Assembly (NCBI GenBank): GCA_905250885.1
Contig: CAJNOQ010003437.1
Span: forward strand, 1-20,270
Direction of reading: 5' to 3'
Origin: Didymodactylos carnosus
Taxonomy: Eukaryota > Rotifera > Eurotatoria > Philodinida > Philodinidae
DNA length: 20,270 nucleotides
Positions 8,750 to 16,868 of the stretch are shown here, in pieces. Position 1 is the first letter of the stretch. Each line of letters opens with the position of its first letter. The position numbers and the translations under genes are program-made. The notes beneath the pieces were generated by a model that was given only the letters and a program-made list of their open reading frames with translations, was not told where the DNA came from and searched no databases.

Positions 8750-10320
8750 ACGTTGATCAGGACCCGTACCCTGGAACAAGCCACCGGCGTTTCACGGGTT
8801 TCCAGACAGTATTTCTAATGTCAAGGTGCCCTACGACACTTTTGTCACTATTATATATACATGAAATTGTAGTTCGAGAAATTTTCTATCGAATGATATA
8901 TCCGTCGTAGTGGCTAGTCGAGAAACGTAGATCATAGGATCCTCACCGTGGAATAAGTCACCTACTTTTCACGGCTTTGCATCCAGTATTTCTAATGTCA
9001 AGGTGCCCTAGGACAGTTTTTTCACTGTTATATATACATGAAAATTGCACCTCGAGAAATTGTCTATCGATTGGTATATCTATCGTAGTGGCTAGCCGAG
9101 AAACGTTGATCATACGATTCGCACTCTTGAATAATTAGCCAGTTTGTCACGGCCTTGCACAAAAATATTTCTAATGTCAAGGCGCCCTAGGACACTTTTT
9201 TCACTATTATTTATAGAGATATTTTTTAGGATAGTTTTTTCACTATTATATATACATGAAATTGTACCTCGAGAAATTGTCTATCGATTGGTATATCTAT
9301 CGTAGAGACTAGTCAAGAAACGTTGATCATAGGATCCTCACCGTGGAATAAGTCACCTACTTTTCACGGCTTTGCATCTAGTATTTCTAATGTCAAGGTG
9401 CCCTATGACACTTTCCTCACTATTATTTATAGGCATATATAATAGTGATAGACAATAGTGTCCTGGGGCACCTTGACACTATCATATATATATGAACTTG
9501 TAGCGCAAGAAATTCTCCATGGAACCATATATCTGTCGTAGCGGCTAGTTGAGAAACATTGATCATAGGATCCTCAGCGAAGGAATAAGTCACTTTGCAC
9601 GGTTTTCCATGCAGTATTTCTAATGTCAAGGTGCCCTACAACACTTTTATCACTATTATATATACATGAAATTAGCCGAGAAACGTTGATCATAGGATTC
9701 GCACTCTTGGGCAATTAACCAGCCTGTCACAGCTTTGCAGAAAAGTATTTCTAATGTCAGGGCGCGCTAGGACACTTTTCTCACTATTGTTTATAGAGAT
9801 ATATAATAGTGGTATATAATAGTGTCCTAGGGCACCTTGACACTAGAAATACTTTCTGGCGTGACTAAATACTTAAGCCGCGGCAGGAGAAAAACGGGTG
9901 ACTTATTCCACGTTCCGGATCCTGTGATCAACGTTTCTCGACTAGCCACTGCGACAGATACACGAATCGATAAACAATTTCTCGCCTTACAAGCTCATAT
10001 ATATATATATGTTACTGCAAAAGGTGTGCCAGAAAGTATTTGGATGTCAAGGTGCTCTACGACACTTTTGTCACTATTGTATATACATGAACTTGTTGCG
10101 CGAGAAATTGTCTATCGATTGGTATATCTATCGTAGTGGCTAGTCCGGGACGTTCATCAAAGGATCCGAGCCTGGAATAAGGCTGGCGCTTGTCACGGCT
10201 TTGCAGAAAGTATTTTGTAATGTCAAGCTGCCCTAGGACACTTTGGTCACTATCACGTATATATGGGCTTGTGGCGCGGGAAATTCGCTGTCGATTAGTA
10301 TGTCTATCGTACTGGGTGAA
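8750..10320. repeat. Array of a ~178-bp satellite-like unit in mixed orientation
   Basis: The landmark TGTCAAGG(T/C)GCCCTA occurs on the plus strand at 8819, 8996 and 9175 (spacing 177-179 bp), then near 9391, 9623, 9757 (degraded), 10046 and 10219. It occurs inverted near 9456-9475 and 9822-9841. Each unit runs GATCCTCACCGTGGAATAAGTC, TTTCACGGCTTTGC, the landmark, an AT step (TATTATATATACATGAA), CGAGAAATTGTCTATCGAT, and GGCTAGTCGAGAAACG(TTGATCATAG). Inverted neighbours meet at AT-rich centres such as the one around 9430. Units have diverged and some are truncated, so the array is not newly homogenised. Open frames seen here (for example 9423-9629 minus and 9837-10136 plus) follow the repeat and are not separate genes. 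It might be a satellite or clustered copies of a short transposon. Confidence 0.75.
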
Positions 10321-10499
10321 TCATAAAGGGTGTCATTATCTTAAAGTTTTTGCAGATGGAAGATGATTTTCCATAGATAGAAGTATTCCTAAACTTACTT
10401 GGCCTCGGAACAACTATTTCTTTGTGGGTGATTTAGAGATATACAGCTCAGAAAAACAACTTGCGAATGGCATATAATAGCTCGAAAAATTGTTTATCG
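10321..10499. other. Non-repeat interruption of the 178-bp array
   Basis: About 180 bp unrelated to the unit, starting after CGTACTGGGTGAATC. No open frame and no terminal repeats are seen. The flanking units are truncated at both sides, consistent with an insertion or deletion junction. Confidence 0.4.
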
Positions 10500-10860
10500 A
10501 GTGGTGTATATAAATAATATAGGCTATATAAATAATAGTGAGAAAAGTGTCCTAGGGCGCCTTGACATTAGAAATACTTTTGTGCAAGGTCGTGATAAGC
10601 TGGTTAAATGTTCAAGGGTGCGAATAATATGATCTACGTTTCTCGACTAGCCACTACGACGGATATATCATTCGATAGAAAATTTCTCGAACTACAATTT
10701 CATGTATATATAATAGTGGTAAAAGTGTCGCAAGGCACCTTGACATTAGAAATACTGTCTGGAAAGCCATGAAACGCCAGTAATTTATTCCAGGGTGCGG
10801 ATCCTGGTCAATGTTTTAGAGCTAGCCACTACGATAGATATACCGTTCAATAGAGACACG
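10500..10860 (-). repeat. Two inverted copies of the 178-bp unit
   Basis: The reverse complement of the landmark is found near 10543-10565 (TGTCCTAGGGCGCCTTGACA) and 10725-10747 (GGCACCTTGACATTAG), ~180 bp apart, each with the CGTTTCTCGACTAGCCAC-type segment following. This is the opposite orientation to most of the main array. The copies end near 10855 against unrelated sequence. Confidence 0.7.
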
Positions 10861-11449
10861 GACTTCAAAATGTGGTATAAATATGGCTTTGAGAAATATG
10901 CCCACATGGGACAATTGTTGAAATACCTGGGCTATATCATGATTTTGACCTGTCTTAGTCATTTCTACACTCCGTTTACCGTTTTTTTACCATATTGAAA
11001 ATTGTGTACTACTGCAAAATGAACCATTGGCTAGCGCTTGAAGTACTATGCAAAGTGAGCCAGTCACAATATCCAGACAGGTGGGGCTAGTCATCAGAGG
11101 TATAGAAAAGAAGCTTTTGGGTGTTATGTAAGCAGTATAGTATGTCATAATCACTACAACGCTCTTGTTTTTGGCCTTTTAGTAAAAGCACGAACTAATC
11201 TGAATAATGTTTTGAATAGCCCGAAGAGTTTTCTATCAGATTAGGTGCATATTAGCCTATCATGAGAAAAGTTCATAATACAGCGTCTAGAAAACCTGAC
11301 CGCTGAAAAACCAAGTCCTTAGGTTTTAGTGAGAAAATTTTGTAAACCATATAGCCTGATAGAGTGAAAACTTTTGAGCAAATTAAAACGTCTTCCGGCG
11401 TTCTATAGTGCTTTTTACCGGAATATTTTGGTAACTTTCTCGACGCTTG
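10861..11449. other. No recognisable gene
   Basis: Unique-looking sequence between two blocks of the 178-bp repeat. The frame that runs from 10795 out of the repeat to about 10998 (MWYKYGFEKYAHMGQLLKYL) and the minus frame 11273-11533 show no domain I recognise. There are no terminal repeats. Confidence 0.4.
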
Positions 11450-11945
11450 CGGATAGTGGTAAATCGACTGGAGTTGCGTGAAAAAGCTAATCCACACCGT
11501 GAAATAAGCCACCAGCTTTTCATGGCTTTCCAAAAAATGTTTGTGATGCCAAGGTGTGCTGGGACACCTTTTTCACTATCATATATATATGAACTTGTAG
11601 CGCAAGAAATTCTCCATGGAATGATATATCTATCTTAGCGGCTAGTTGAGAAACATTGATCATAGGATCCTCACCGTGGAATAAATCACCCGCTTGTCAC
11701 GACTTTGCATCCAGTATTTCTAATGTCAAGGTGCCCTAGGACAGTTTTTTCACTGTTATATATACATGAAAATTGCACCTCGAGAAATTGTCTATCGATT
11801 GGTATATCTATCGTAGTGGCTAGCCGAGAAACGTTGATCATAGGATCCTCCCCGTGGGATAAGTTACCCGCTTGTCACGACTTTGCATCCAGTATTTCTA
11901 ATGTCAAGGTGTCCTAGGACACTTTTATCACTATTATATATATGT
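11450..11945 (+). repeat. Three further copies of the 178-bp unit
   Basis: Landmarks lie near 11548 (degraded: TGCCAAGGTGTGCTGGG), 11723 and 11903, again ~178 bp apart and in plus orientation. The stretches 11723-11850 and 8996-9110 are almost identical, closer than adjacent units are. Segments have therefore been copied between blocks (gene conversion or block duplication). The block stops just after TATATATATGTGACTGC near 11950. Confidence 0.7.
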
Positions 11946-12036
11946 GACTGCATCTAACCATGTATATGTCGATAGAATTCAAGCAGGAGCCGATTCTGTC
12001 GAATAATCGCCCCCGGCTGTTCTTTACAGTTTTGGA

Positions 12037-12350
12037 CGGTGATTTAGCGGTGAGGAGTGGAATGTTTCTCCGATGTTTAAAGTATATTATGTAATGGTTT
12101 AGTTGTTTCTTTCTGAGTAGTCTGTATACGGATGAATATTGGCAGATTTCTTCAGCTAGGTGTGACATTCTTTGATTCTCTAGCAGTGATAAAGAAATAA
12201 TTATGAAATAGATGTAAGAAAACCGTTGGTTTGAGAAGAAGAGAAGGAAAGAATAGTGCACAAAAAATTAATGAAAATTATTGACAGAGAATGAGTATAG
12301 ATTGTGAGGTTTTTTGTTTAAAGGAAAAGAAGTGAATATGGAAAACATTT
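12037..12350 (+). repeat. Degenerate repeat pair A-B, first copy
   Basis: Segment A (12037-12150, with TTTAGTTGTTTCTTTCTGAGTA and GGATGAATATTG) and segment B (12163-12350, with AAAGAAATAATTAT and AAAGAAGTGAA) recur in the same orientation at about 13770-13885 (A') and 13479-13660 (B'). The order is reversed around the element at 12629-13360. The minus-strand open frame 11914-12261 lies over this repeat and is not supported as a gene. Confidence 0.5.
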
Positions 12351-12628
12351 AGTAAAAATTGCAATTATTACTAAATTCAAGTTAAACCTTTACTTTAAAT
12401 GAAAAGACCCACTCTAGAAAAGTTTCGTACGCTAATGAATATGTTCAAAGCGCCAATAAATATGGTCCTAATGCATTGCTTGTTCGGAAAACATGCAACA
12501 GAGTGATTTAAGCATTTAGTTGTTTTTCGTGGACTCATTCTCTTTTAATAATGTTGATTACTTTTTAGTTCGTCATTCTTTCTTCCTTTCTGAAATCAGC
12601 GCTTTTTTTACTTCGTCTTCATAACAGT

Positions 12629-13360
12629 GGGTTCTCGTTTCGTCGAAAGCTTACTTGATATTTCTGTTCCGTCGAAAATATTTTTAGAGCTTTTTTTCTA
12701 GTGTTCCTGTTTCGTCGAAACATAAAACTAGAAGTAGAATATAGATTATTCTCATTAATAAGATTTTTGTAAACAGACTAATTAAAAAGAATGCTGAATT
12801 ATTCCAAATGATTCTATTGAAAACGTACATTTGTACATTATTAGAGAAAGAAACAACAGGTAAATAAATCAAAATCAAAATTGTTTTGATAACAATTAAG
12901 CGCATCACTTTTTCAAGATATTCTTTCAGTGTTAATGTTCGTTGTTTATAACGATCTTCTAAATCGTGTAATCGTGTATTTCGATTCACAAATAATTTTT
13001 TTCTTGGTGGTACTGTACCAGTGGACGTTTTTTTGGAACGATATTTGTTTTTTACGTTTACTTTCAACAATAGATAACATGAAATACAGTGCAAGGTAAA
13101 TCAGAGAAATCATTCTGTGTTAAAGTTGAATACAAATAGAATAGATATTGATTAATTTCCATTTCTAACGACATGTATATATATTTCATTTAGGATAATT
13201 CAGCATTCTTTTTAATTAGTCTGCTTAACCCAATTAATTAGAATAATCTATATTCTATATCTGGTTTTATTTTGGGACGAAATAGGAAGAGCTAAACCTT
13301 TATTTTCGATGAAACAGAAACACTAGAAAAAAATGTTTTCGACGAAACGGGAACTAACCC
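12629..13360. mobile_element. 732-bp terminal-inverted-repeat element with TTTCGTCGAAA subterminal repeats
   Basis: The ends read GGGTT(AGT)TC(T/C)CGTTTCGTCGAAA on both sides. The inverted arms run about 12629-12810 and 13177-13360 (~182 bp, moderately diverged). Each arm repeats the near-palindrome TTTCGTCGAAA or a one-base variant two to three times (about 12637, 12667, 12710; 13301, 13337), a typical layout of transposase-binding sites. The ~365-bp middle carries a minus-strand open frame. No transposase is present and no clear target-site duplication is seen, so it would be non-autonomous and cannot be placed in a superfamily. Confidence 0.6.
12684..13094 (-). CDS. Hypothetical ORF inside the 732-bp element
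   Basis: A 136-codon ATG-to-stop frame that I do not recognise. Residues ~12-65 are basic and charged, with a Lys/Arg-rich start, PPRKKLFVNRNTRLHDLEDR and a helical-looking RTLTLKEYLEKVMRLI. This half lies in the middle of the element, outside the inverted arms. The following ~70 residues are hydrophobic and AT-driven (ILILIYLPVV) and run through the left arm. The last codons read across a TTTCGTCGAAA site, so the C-terminal part is probably incidental. The charged half could be a captured exon or the relic of an element gene. An uninterrupted frame this long in very AT-rich DNA is mildly notable but not proof of a protein. Confidence 0.25.
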   Translation of the reverse strand: MHCISCYLLLKVNVKNKYRSKKTSTGTVPPRKKLFVNRNTRLHDLEDRYKQRTLTLKEYLEKVMRLIVIKTILILIYLPVVSFSNNVQMYVFNRIIWNNSAFFLISLFTKILLMRIIYILLLVLCFDETGTLEKKL

Positions 13361-13478
13361 TTCTCCCTGTATATATTTTCTTTACTAATTAATTTGGAAT
13401 AAAATTGGTATATATTCTTCTTGTATATATATGGTTTCTTTAATTGATTTGGTGATCAAAAAAATACATACCCTTGTG

Positions 13479-13712
13479 ACTTTATTTGATTCTCAAAGAG
13501 TTCTAAAGAAATAATTATTAAAGAGAAGTAAGAAAAGTGTCGGTAGGCAACAGAAGAAAAGAATAACGTAAATAATCAAAATTATTGAAGAGAATCAGTA
13601 TAGGTTATGATGTAGTTTGTTTAAAGAAAAAGAAGTGAAAATGGAAAAAATTTTTTTTTTTTACATTTACAGTTATTTCTTTATAACGGTCTGAGAACCA
13701 AAGAATGTTATA
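13479..13712. repeat. Possible 234-bp inverted-repeat element (B' copy)
   Basis: It starts GTGACTTTATTTGATTCTC and ends GAGAACCAAAGAATGTTATAC. The end, reverse-complemented, matches the start at most positions. The first copy (segment B, from 12163) starts with the similar GTGACATTCTTTGATTCTC. The middle matches between copies; the first copy's right end is lost. No coding capacity. The poly-T run at about 13650-13662 lies inside. Confidence 0.4.
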
Positions 13713-14070
13713 CTAAGTCGGAGAAAAACTTTAGAAGAAAAATGTTTCACTATACTGTTGCAATATGATTTAGCGATGAAAAGTACACCGTTTCTTTTTC
13801 TTCGATGTTTAACGTGTATAATTATTTAGTTGTTTCTTTCTGAGTACTCTCGATGTGGATGAATATTGTTGACAGAAAGAAACTCAACGTTTAGAAATCT
13901 TAAAAGCACTTTAATAAAGAGAATAGTGATTATTATATTTTTTGTAGTGAATAATATGATGCATACAAATTCCTTCATTCAACTAAAATCTATATGAAGC
14001 AGAAGAAAAAGCCGAGTATATTTTGATAATAAAAATAATCGCAGAAAAGCGATCAGCAATTTGTTTCTTC
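13713..14070. other. Repeat segment A' and AT-rich DNA, no gene
   Basis: About 13770-13885 repeats segment A of 12037-12150 (TTTAGTTGTTTCTTTCTGAGTA). The rest has no frame or motif I can name. Confidence 0.45.
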
Positions 14071-14368
14071 ATTCTGGAAGGTTTTTCTAAAGCTTAGTTT
14101 TCCAGAGAAACTAGGTGCGCAGAAAACCACGACAAAGGAGTGTCAACATTTTTGTAACTAACTAAACGAAAGAAGCGTTGCGGAAAGTGTACAAAAAGCA
14201 AGCCTAGATTCTTTTTAACTTAAATAATTATCAATTCAAACATTGCTTCTAAAGTAACAGCTTAGGCGGGAATATATGCAACTGCACGATCATTCCTTTA
14301 AAGAGACGTAGTGTATTATACGTTATCGACTACGCTGATTCCGCATATGATCATAGCAGCTGCCTAGG

Positions 14369-14756
14369 GAACCTTGTCGAATGCTTTCCTAAAATCAAGA
14401 AAAGCTCCCAGTATTGGTGATCCTTCTTGTAGCTACCTAATGAACTATTCTCACTAATTAGGTAACAGTAGAATGTCCACGAAGAAAAACTGCTTGGTGT
14501 TTATGATAAAAATTATTCGTACCTAAAGAAGCCATATAAGTGTTCATATACTATGCATTTTGATATTTTGGAAATATTGTTTAACAAGATAATAGGCCTG
14601 TAGTTGGATGGAATCTGAACATCAACAGCTTTAAACAAGCTAAAAATATGTTTTACCTTCCATGACTTTGGAAAAATACCGTTTGATAAAGGTTGATTGA
14701 AAGAAGAGTAAATGTACTGTAGGTACTACCGCTAGTGCAACTTTTTTTAACATGCG
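14369..14756 (-). pseudogene. Second LINE reverse-transcriptase fragment
   Basis: Read on the minus strand this is the early RT domain of a LINE, from a family different from the one at 4272-5878. In order: RMLKKVALAVVP; after a frameshift, SSFNQPLSNGIFPKSWKVKHIF; then SNYRPIILLNNISKI (the usual NYRPI motif). A further shift gives GHSTVT, a TAA, then LVRIVH. A last shift gives motif A, FLDFRKAFDKVP, with its catalytic Asp. The sequence ends immediately after motif A, where the inverted arm of the composite begins. Three or more frameshifts and several stops make it dead. Nothing downstream of motif A is found elsewhere in the window. Confidence 0.75.
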
Positions 14757-14805
14757 GTTACACTGTAAATTATGTTGATTCTTTGTAGAATAAAAGAGAA
14801 TTTTA

Positions 14806-15066
14806 GATTTGTACGCATAGTTAATAGTTGAGGATTTTATGAAATTTCTAAAACAACTTTTTTGTTCATTTTCAAAACTTTATAAAATCAAAAGTCGATT
14901 ACCGGAATCTACAAAATCGGGTTTTGATTTAAGATTTTTTTATAAAGTATGATTTTTGGCTATCGTTAAAATCAATATTCATTACATGATTTCGATTTTA
15001 GAGAATGTCAGAAATTATCCAGCTTTCCTTTTTCATAAAACCAGTTATTAACTATGCGCACAATCG
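14806..15066. repeat. Small inverted-repeat element, ~260 bp
   Basis: The left end GATTTGTACGCATAGTTAATA matches in reverse complement the right end near 15046-15066 (TATTAACTATGCGCACAATC). Beyond ~21 bp the similarity fades. The interior is AT-rich (repeats of AAAATC/GATTTT) without coding capacity. No target-site duplication could be defined. Confidence 0.45.
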
Positions 15067-15715
15067 TTATAAATCGATATCTGTTTTATATTTTCAGCTA
15101 TTTTGTTTATTTTCGGTGATGTCACCGTCTCACAACTGTATATTGAGAGGACCTTCATGCTAGTCTAGTCATCGCTCCCTTGATGGAGGTTTCTGAGCTA
15201 TGCTTTGATCGCTACAAACCAATTTGGCGACACTAGCAGTATACTTCTCAGACTGCTTTAGAGATTCAATCTTATGAACGATTTGTATAAGTTTTTTATA
15301 TAATTTCTGTAAGGATCTTATAAGATTCTCATAGAAACCTTAGAGAAAAATAATATGATGCATTCAGACCACTCAACATCATATGAGCCATCTTTTCAAA
15401 ACTCACAAGCTAATCCGAAATTAGGGTGTTGTTGCCAGGGAATGAGTTCCACCTAACGCAACAGCAAAAATAAAAAAAGGCAGTACAAGGAAACGAAGGC
15501 CACTTATGCTAATCTGTTCAGTTAAACTCTGAAAAGAATATTAAAAGAATAACAATAATCACATAGTTAATGAAAAGAAAATTTTTTTATTTCAAGGCAC
15601 TAATTCGAATATGCGCGTCGCTTTTGAAGAAATAAATAATAAATAATAAATAAGTTTTAAATCTAAAAGAAACAACAAAAATACATAGTTAGACGAAGAT
15701 CTGGAAAAGGAAGAC
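15067..15715. other. No recognisable gene
   Basis: Mixed AT-rich sequence inside the 3-kb composite, with stops in all frames. A short direct repeat AATAAATAATAAATAA lies near 15632. Nothing else is identified. Confidence 0.4.
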
Positions 15716-15723
15716 TGAATCAC

Positions 15724-16023
15724 TAGGGGTATTAATTTAGTGTTACTTTGGAAAATAAATATAAATAAATGAAAAAAAATTTATCTTTATTTTATAAAAG
15801 TAAATGATTCCTTTATTATTTCTACCTTTATTTTTAAAAGTAAAGGTAGAAATAATAAAGGAATCATTTACTTTTATAAAATAAAGATAAATTTTTTTTT
15901 CATTTATTTATATTTATTTTTTAAATATAAATGAAAAATTTATCTTTATTTTTTAAGTATAAATGATTCATTTAGTTTTATCCATTATTATAAATGAAAA
16001 ATAAAACTAAATTAACACCCCTA
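15724..16023. mobile_element. hAT-like MITE, 300 bp, with 8-bp target-site duplication
   Basis: The ends are TAGGGGTATTAATTTAGT on the left and ACTAAATTAACACCCCTA on the right, which are inverted repeats with one mismatch. The element is flanked by TGAATCAC at 15716-15723 and again at 16024-16031, a perfect 8-bp target-site duplication. An 8-bp duplication together with a YA(G)-type end is characteristic of the hAT superfamily (established knowledge). No transposase frame exists. The interior is dominated by a long palindrome. Confidence 0.8.
15752..15920. repeat. ~80-bp-arm near-perfect palindrome within the MITE
   Basis: 15752-15830 and 15841-15920 are reverse complements apart from about one base of length difference in an A/T run, with a 10-bp loop (TTTTTAAAAG). 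A partial third copy of the arm follows at about 15932-15985 with several changes. It would form a very stable hairpin as single-stranded DNA or RNA, and is a likely trouble spot for polymerases and assembly. Confidence 0.85.
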
Positions 16024-16169
16024 TGAATCACATCGACCTATACTCTAGAAATTTTGTTGATGACAATTTTTATAGCTTTTCTGACAAAAGTCTGCAGACA
16101 AAGATCACAATCTGCGTTTCACTCTAGTACTGAGAGAAGAAAAAGAAAATTTATCGGATTATTCTGTTT

Positions 16170-16868
16170 ACACGGCCTTTCTTTGCAAAGTTATACAATT
16201 TACAAGAAGAGCCCTAAATTTTCATTGTCAGCTCAAAACAGAGCTGGGCAAGTCAAGTCAAAAATGACTTAAGTCAAATGAAGTCATTTTTGACTTCACT
16301 TGACTTGATCTTAGAAATTTTTGATGACTCATGACTTGACTTGTGACTTGGCATAAAAAATCAAATCAAGTCATGCATATTTTCAAACCGCTTATGCAAT
16401 CTAAGTTCAAATAATAATTCATAATGATTTGCTATGTTGATGTTATAAAATGTTAGAATTTGCGCACAGTAACAAGACGCGCATTTTGCAATAGCATGGC
16501 AAGTCTGTGTTCTAATACCAAGAAATGACTATTTTGTGCCATTTTCTACAGAAAAAGAAATTTCAAGTCATGACTTGTGACTTGACCTGACTTGACCTGG
16601 AAAATCCGTGACTTCCCCAGCTCTGGCTCAAAGCTACAGAAACAAGAAGAAATTAATTTGGGGCTTTTCTTATAAATTGTATAACTTTGTAAAGAAAAGT
16701 CGTGTAGAGCTAGGAGATGTCTTATTTTAGTCAGAAATGTGCGGGCTACAATTACGCCTCATTTGGAAACGTTTGGTTATCTTTAGAGTTTCTGAAAAAC
16801 TGGTTTTCCAAAAATCGAATCTCCGAAGACCTATAGGCAGCTGCTATGATCATATTCGGAATCAGCAT
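16170..16868. repeat. Dispersed repeat copy 2, split by a hAT-like MITE
   Basis: 16170-16238 plus 16626-16868 together match the family seen at 2985-3350. Shared phrases include CCTTTCTTTGCAAAGTTAT, CATTGTCAGCTCAAA, GCTACAGAAA and ATTCGGAATCAGCATAG. The left palindrome arm is mostly lost beyond about 16165 while the right arm is kept. Homology continues past the palindrome into the right arm of the 3-kb composite. It is an older copy than the one at 2985, judging by arm divergence. The plus frame at 16054-16272 crosses these junctions and is not a gene. Confidence 0.7.
16239..16625. mobile_element. hAT-like MITE, 387 bp, inserted in the dispersed repeat
   Basis: The ends are CAGAGCTGGG on the left and CCCAGCTCTG on the right, a perfect 10-bp terminal inverted repeat. 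CAG-starting ends reading GCTGGGCAAG are typical of hAT elements (established knowledge). The flanks are GCTCAAAA (16231-16238) and GCTCAAAG (16626-16633), an 8-bp duplication with one later change. The unoccupied counterpart at 3225-3232 reads GCTCAAAG once, confirming boundaries and duplication length. Both subterminal regions repeat AAGTCA/TGACTT in both orientations many times, as expected of transposase-binding arrays. No transposase is encoded. Confidence 0.88.

Noticed and set aside
9423..10136. Open frames sharing INVSRLAT-like and FLALQ-like phrases
   Set aside because: The shared phrases are the 178-bp repeat read in translation; stops occur in other units at the same place.
8750..11945. 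CRISPR-like array
   Set aside because: The repeated unit is ~178 bp, diverged and in both orientations, with no short constant repeats separated by unique spacers; the host is eukaryotic.
11914..12261. 115-codon minus-strand frame
   Set aside because: Starts in a decayed repeat and ends in the 178-bp unit; the homologous A' segment does not preserve the frame.
16054..16272. 72-codon frame
   Set aside because: Runs across the ends of the dispersed repeat and into the hAT-like MITE; a chance fusion of repeat pieces.
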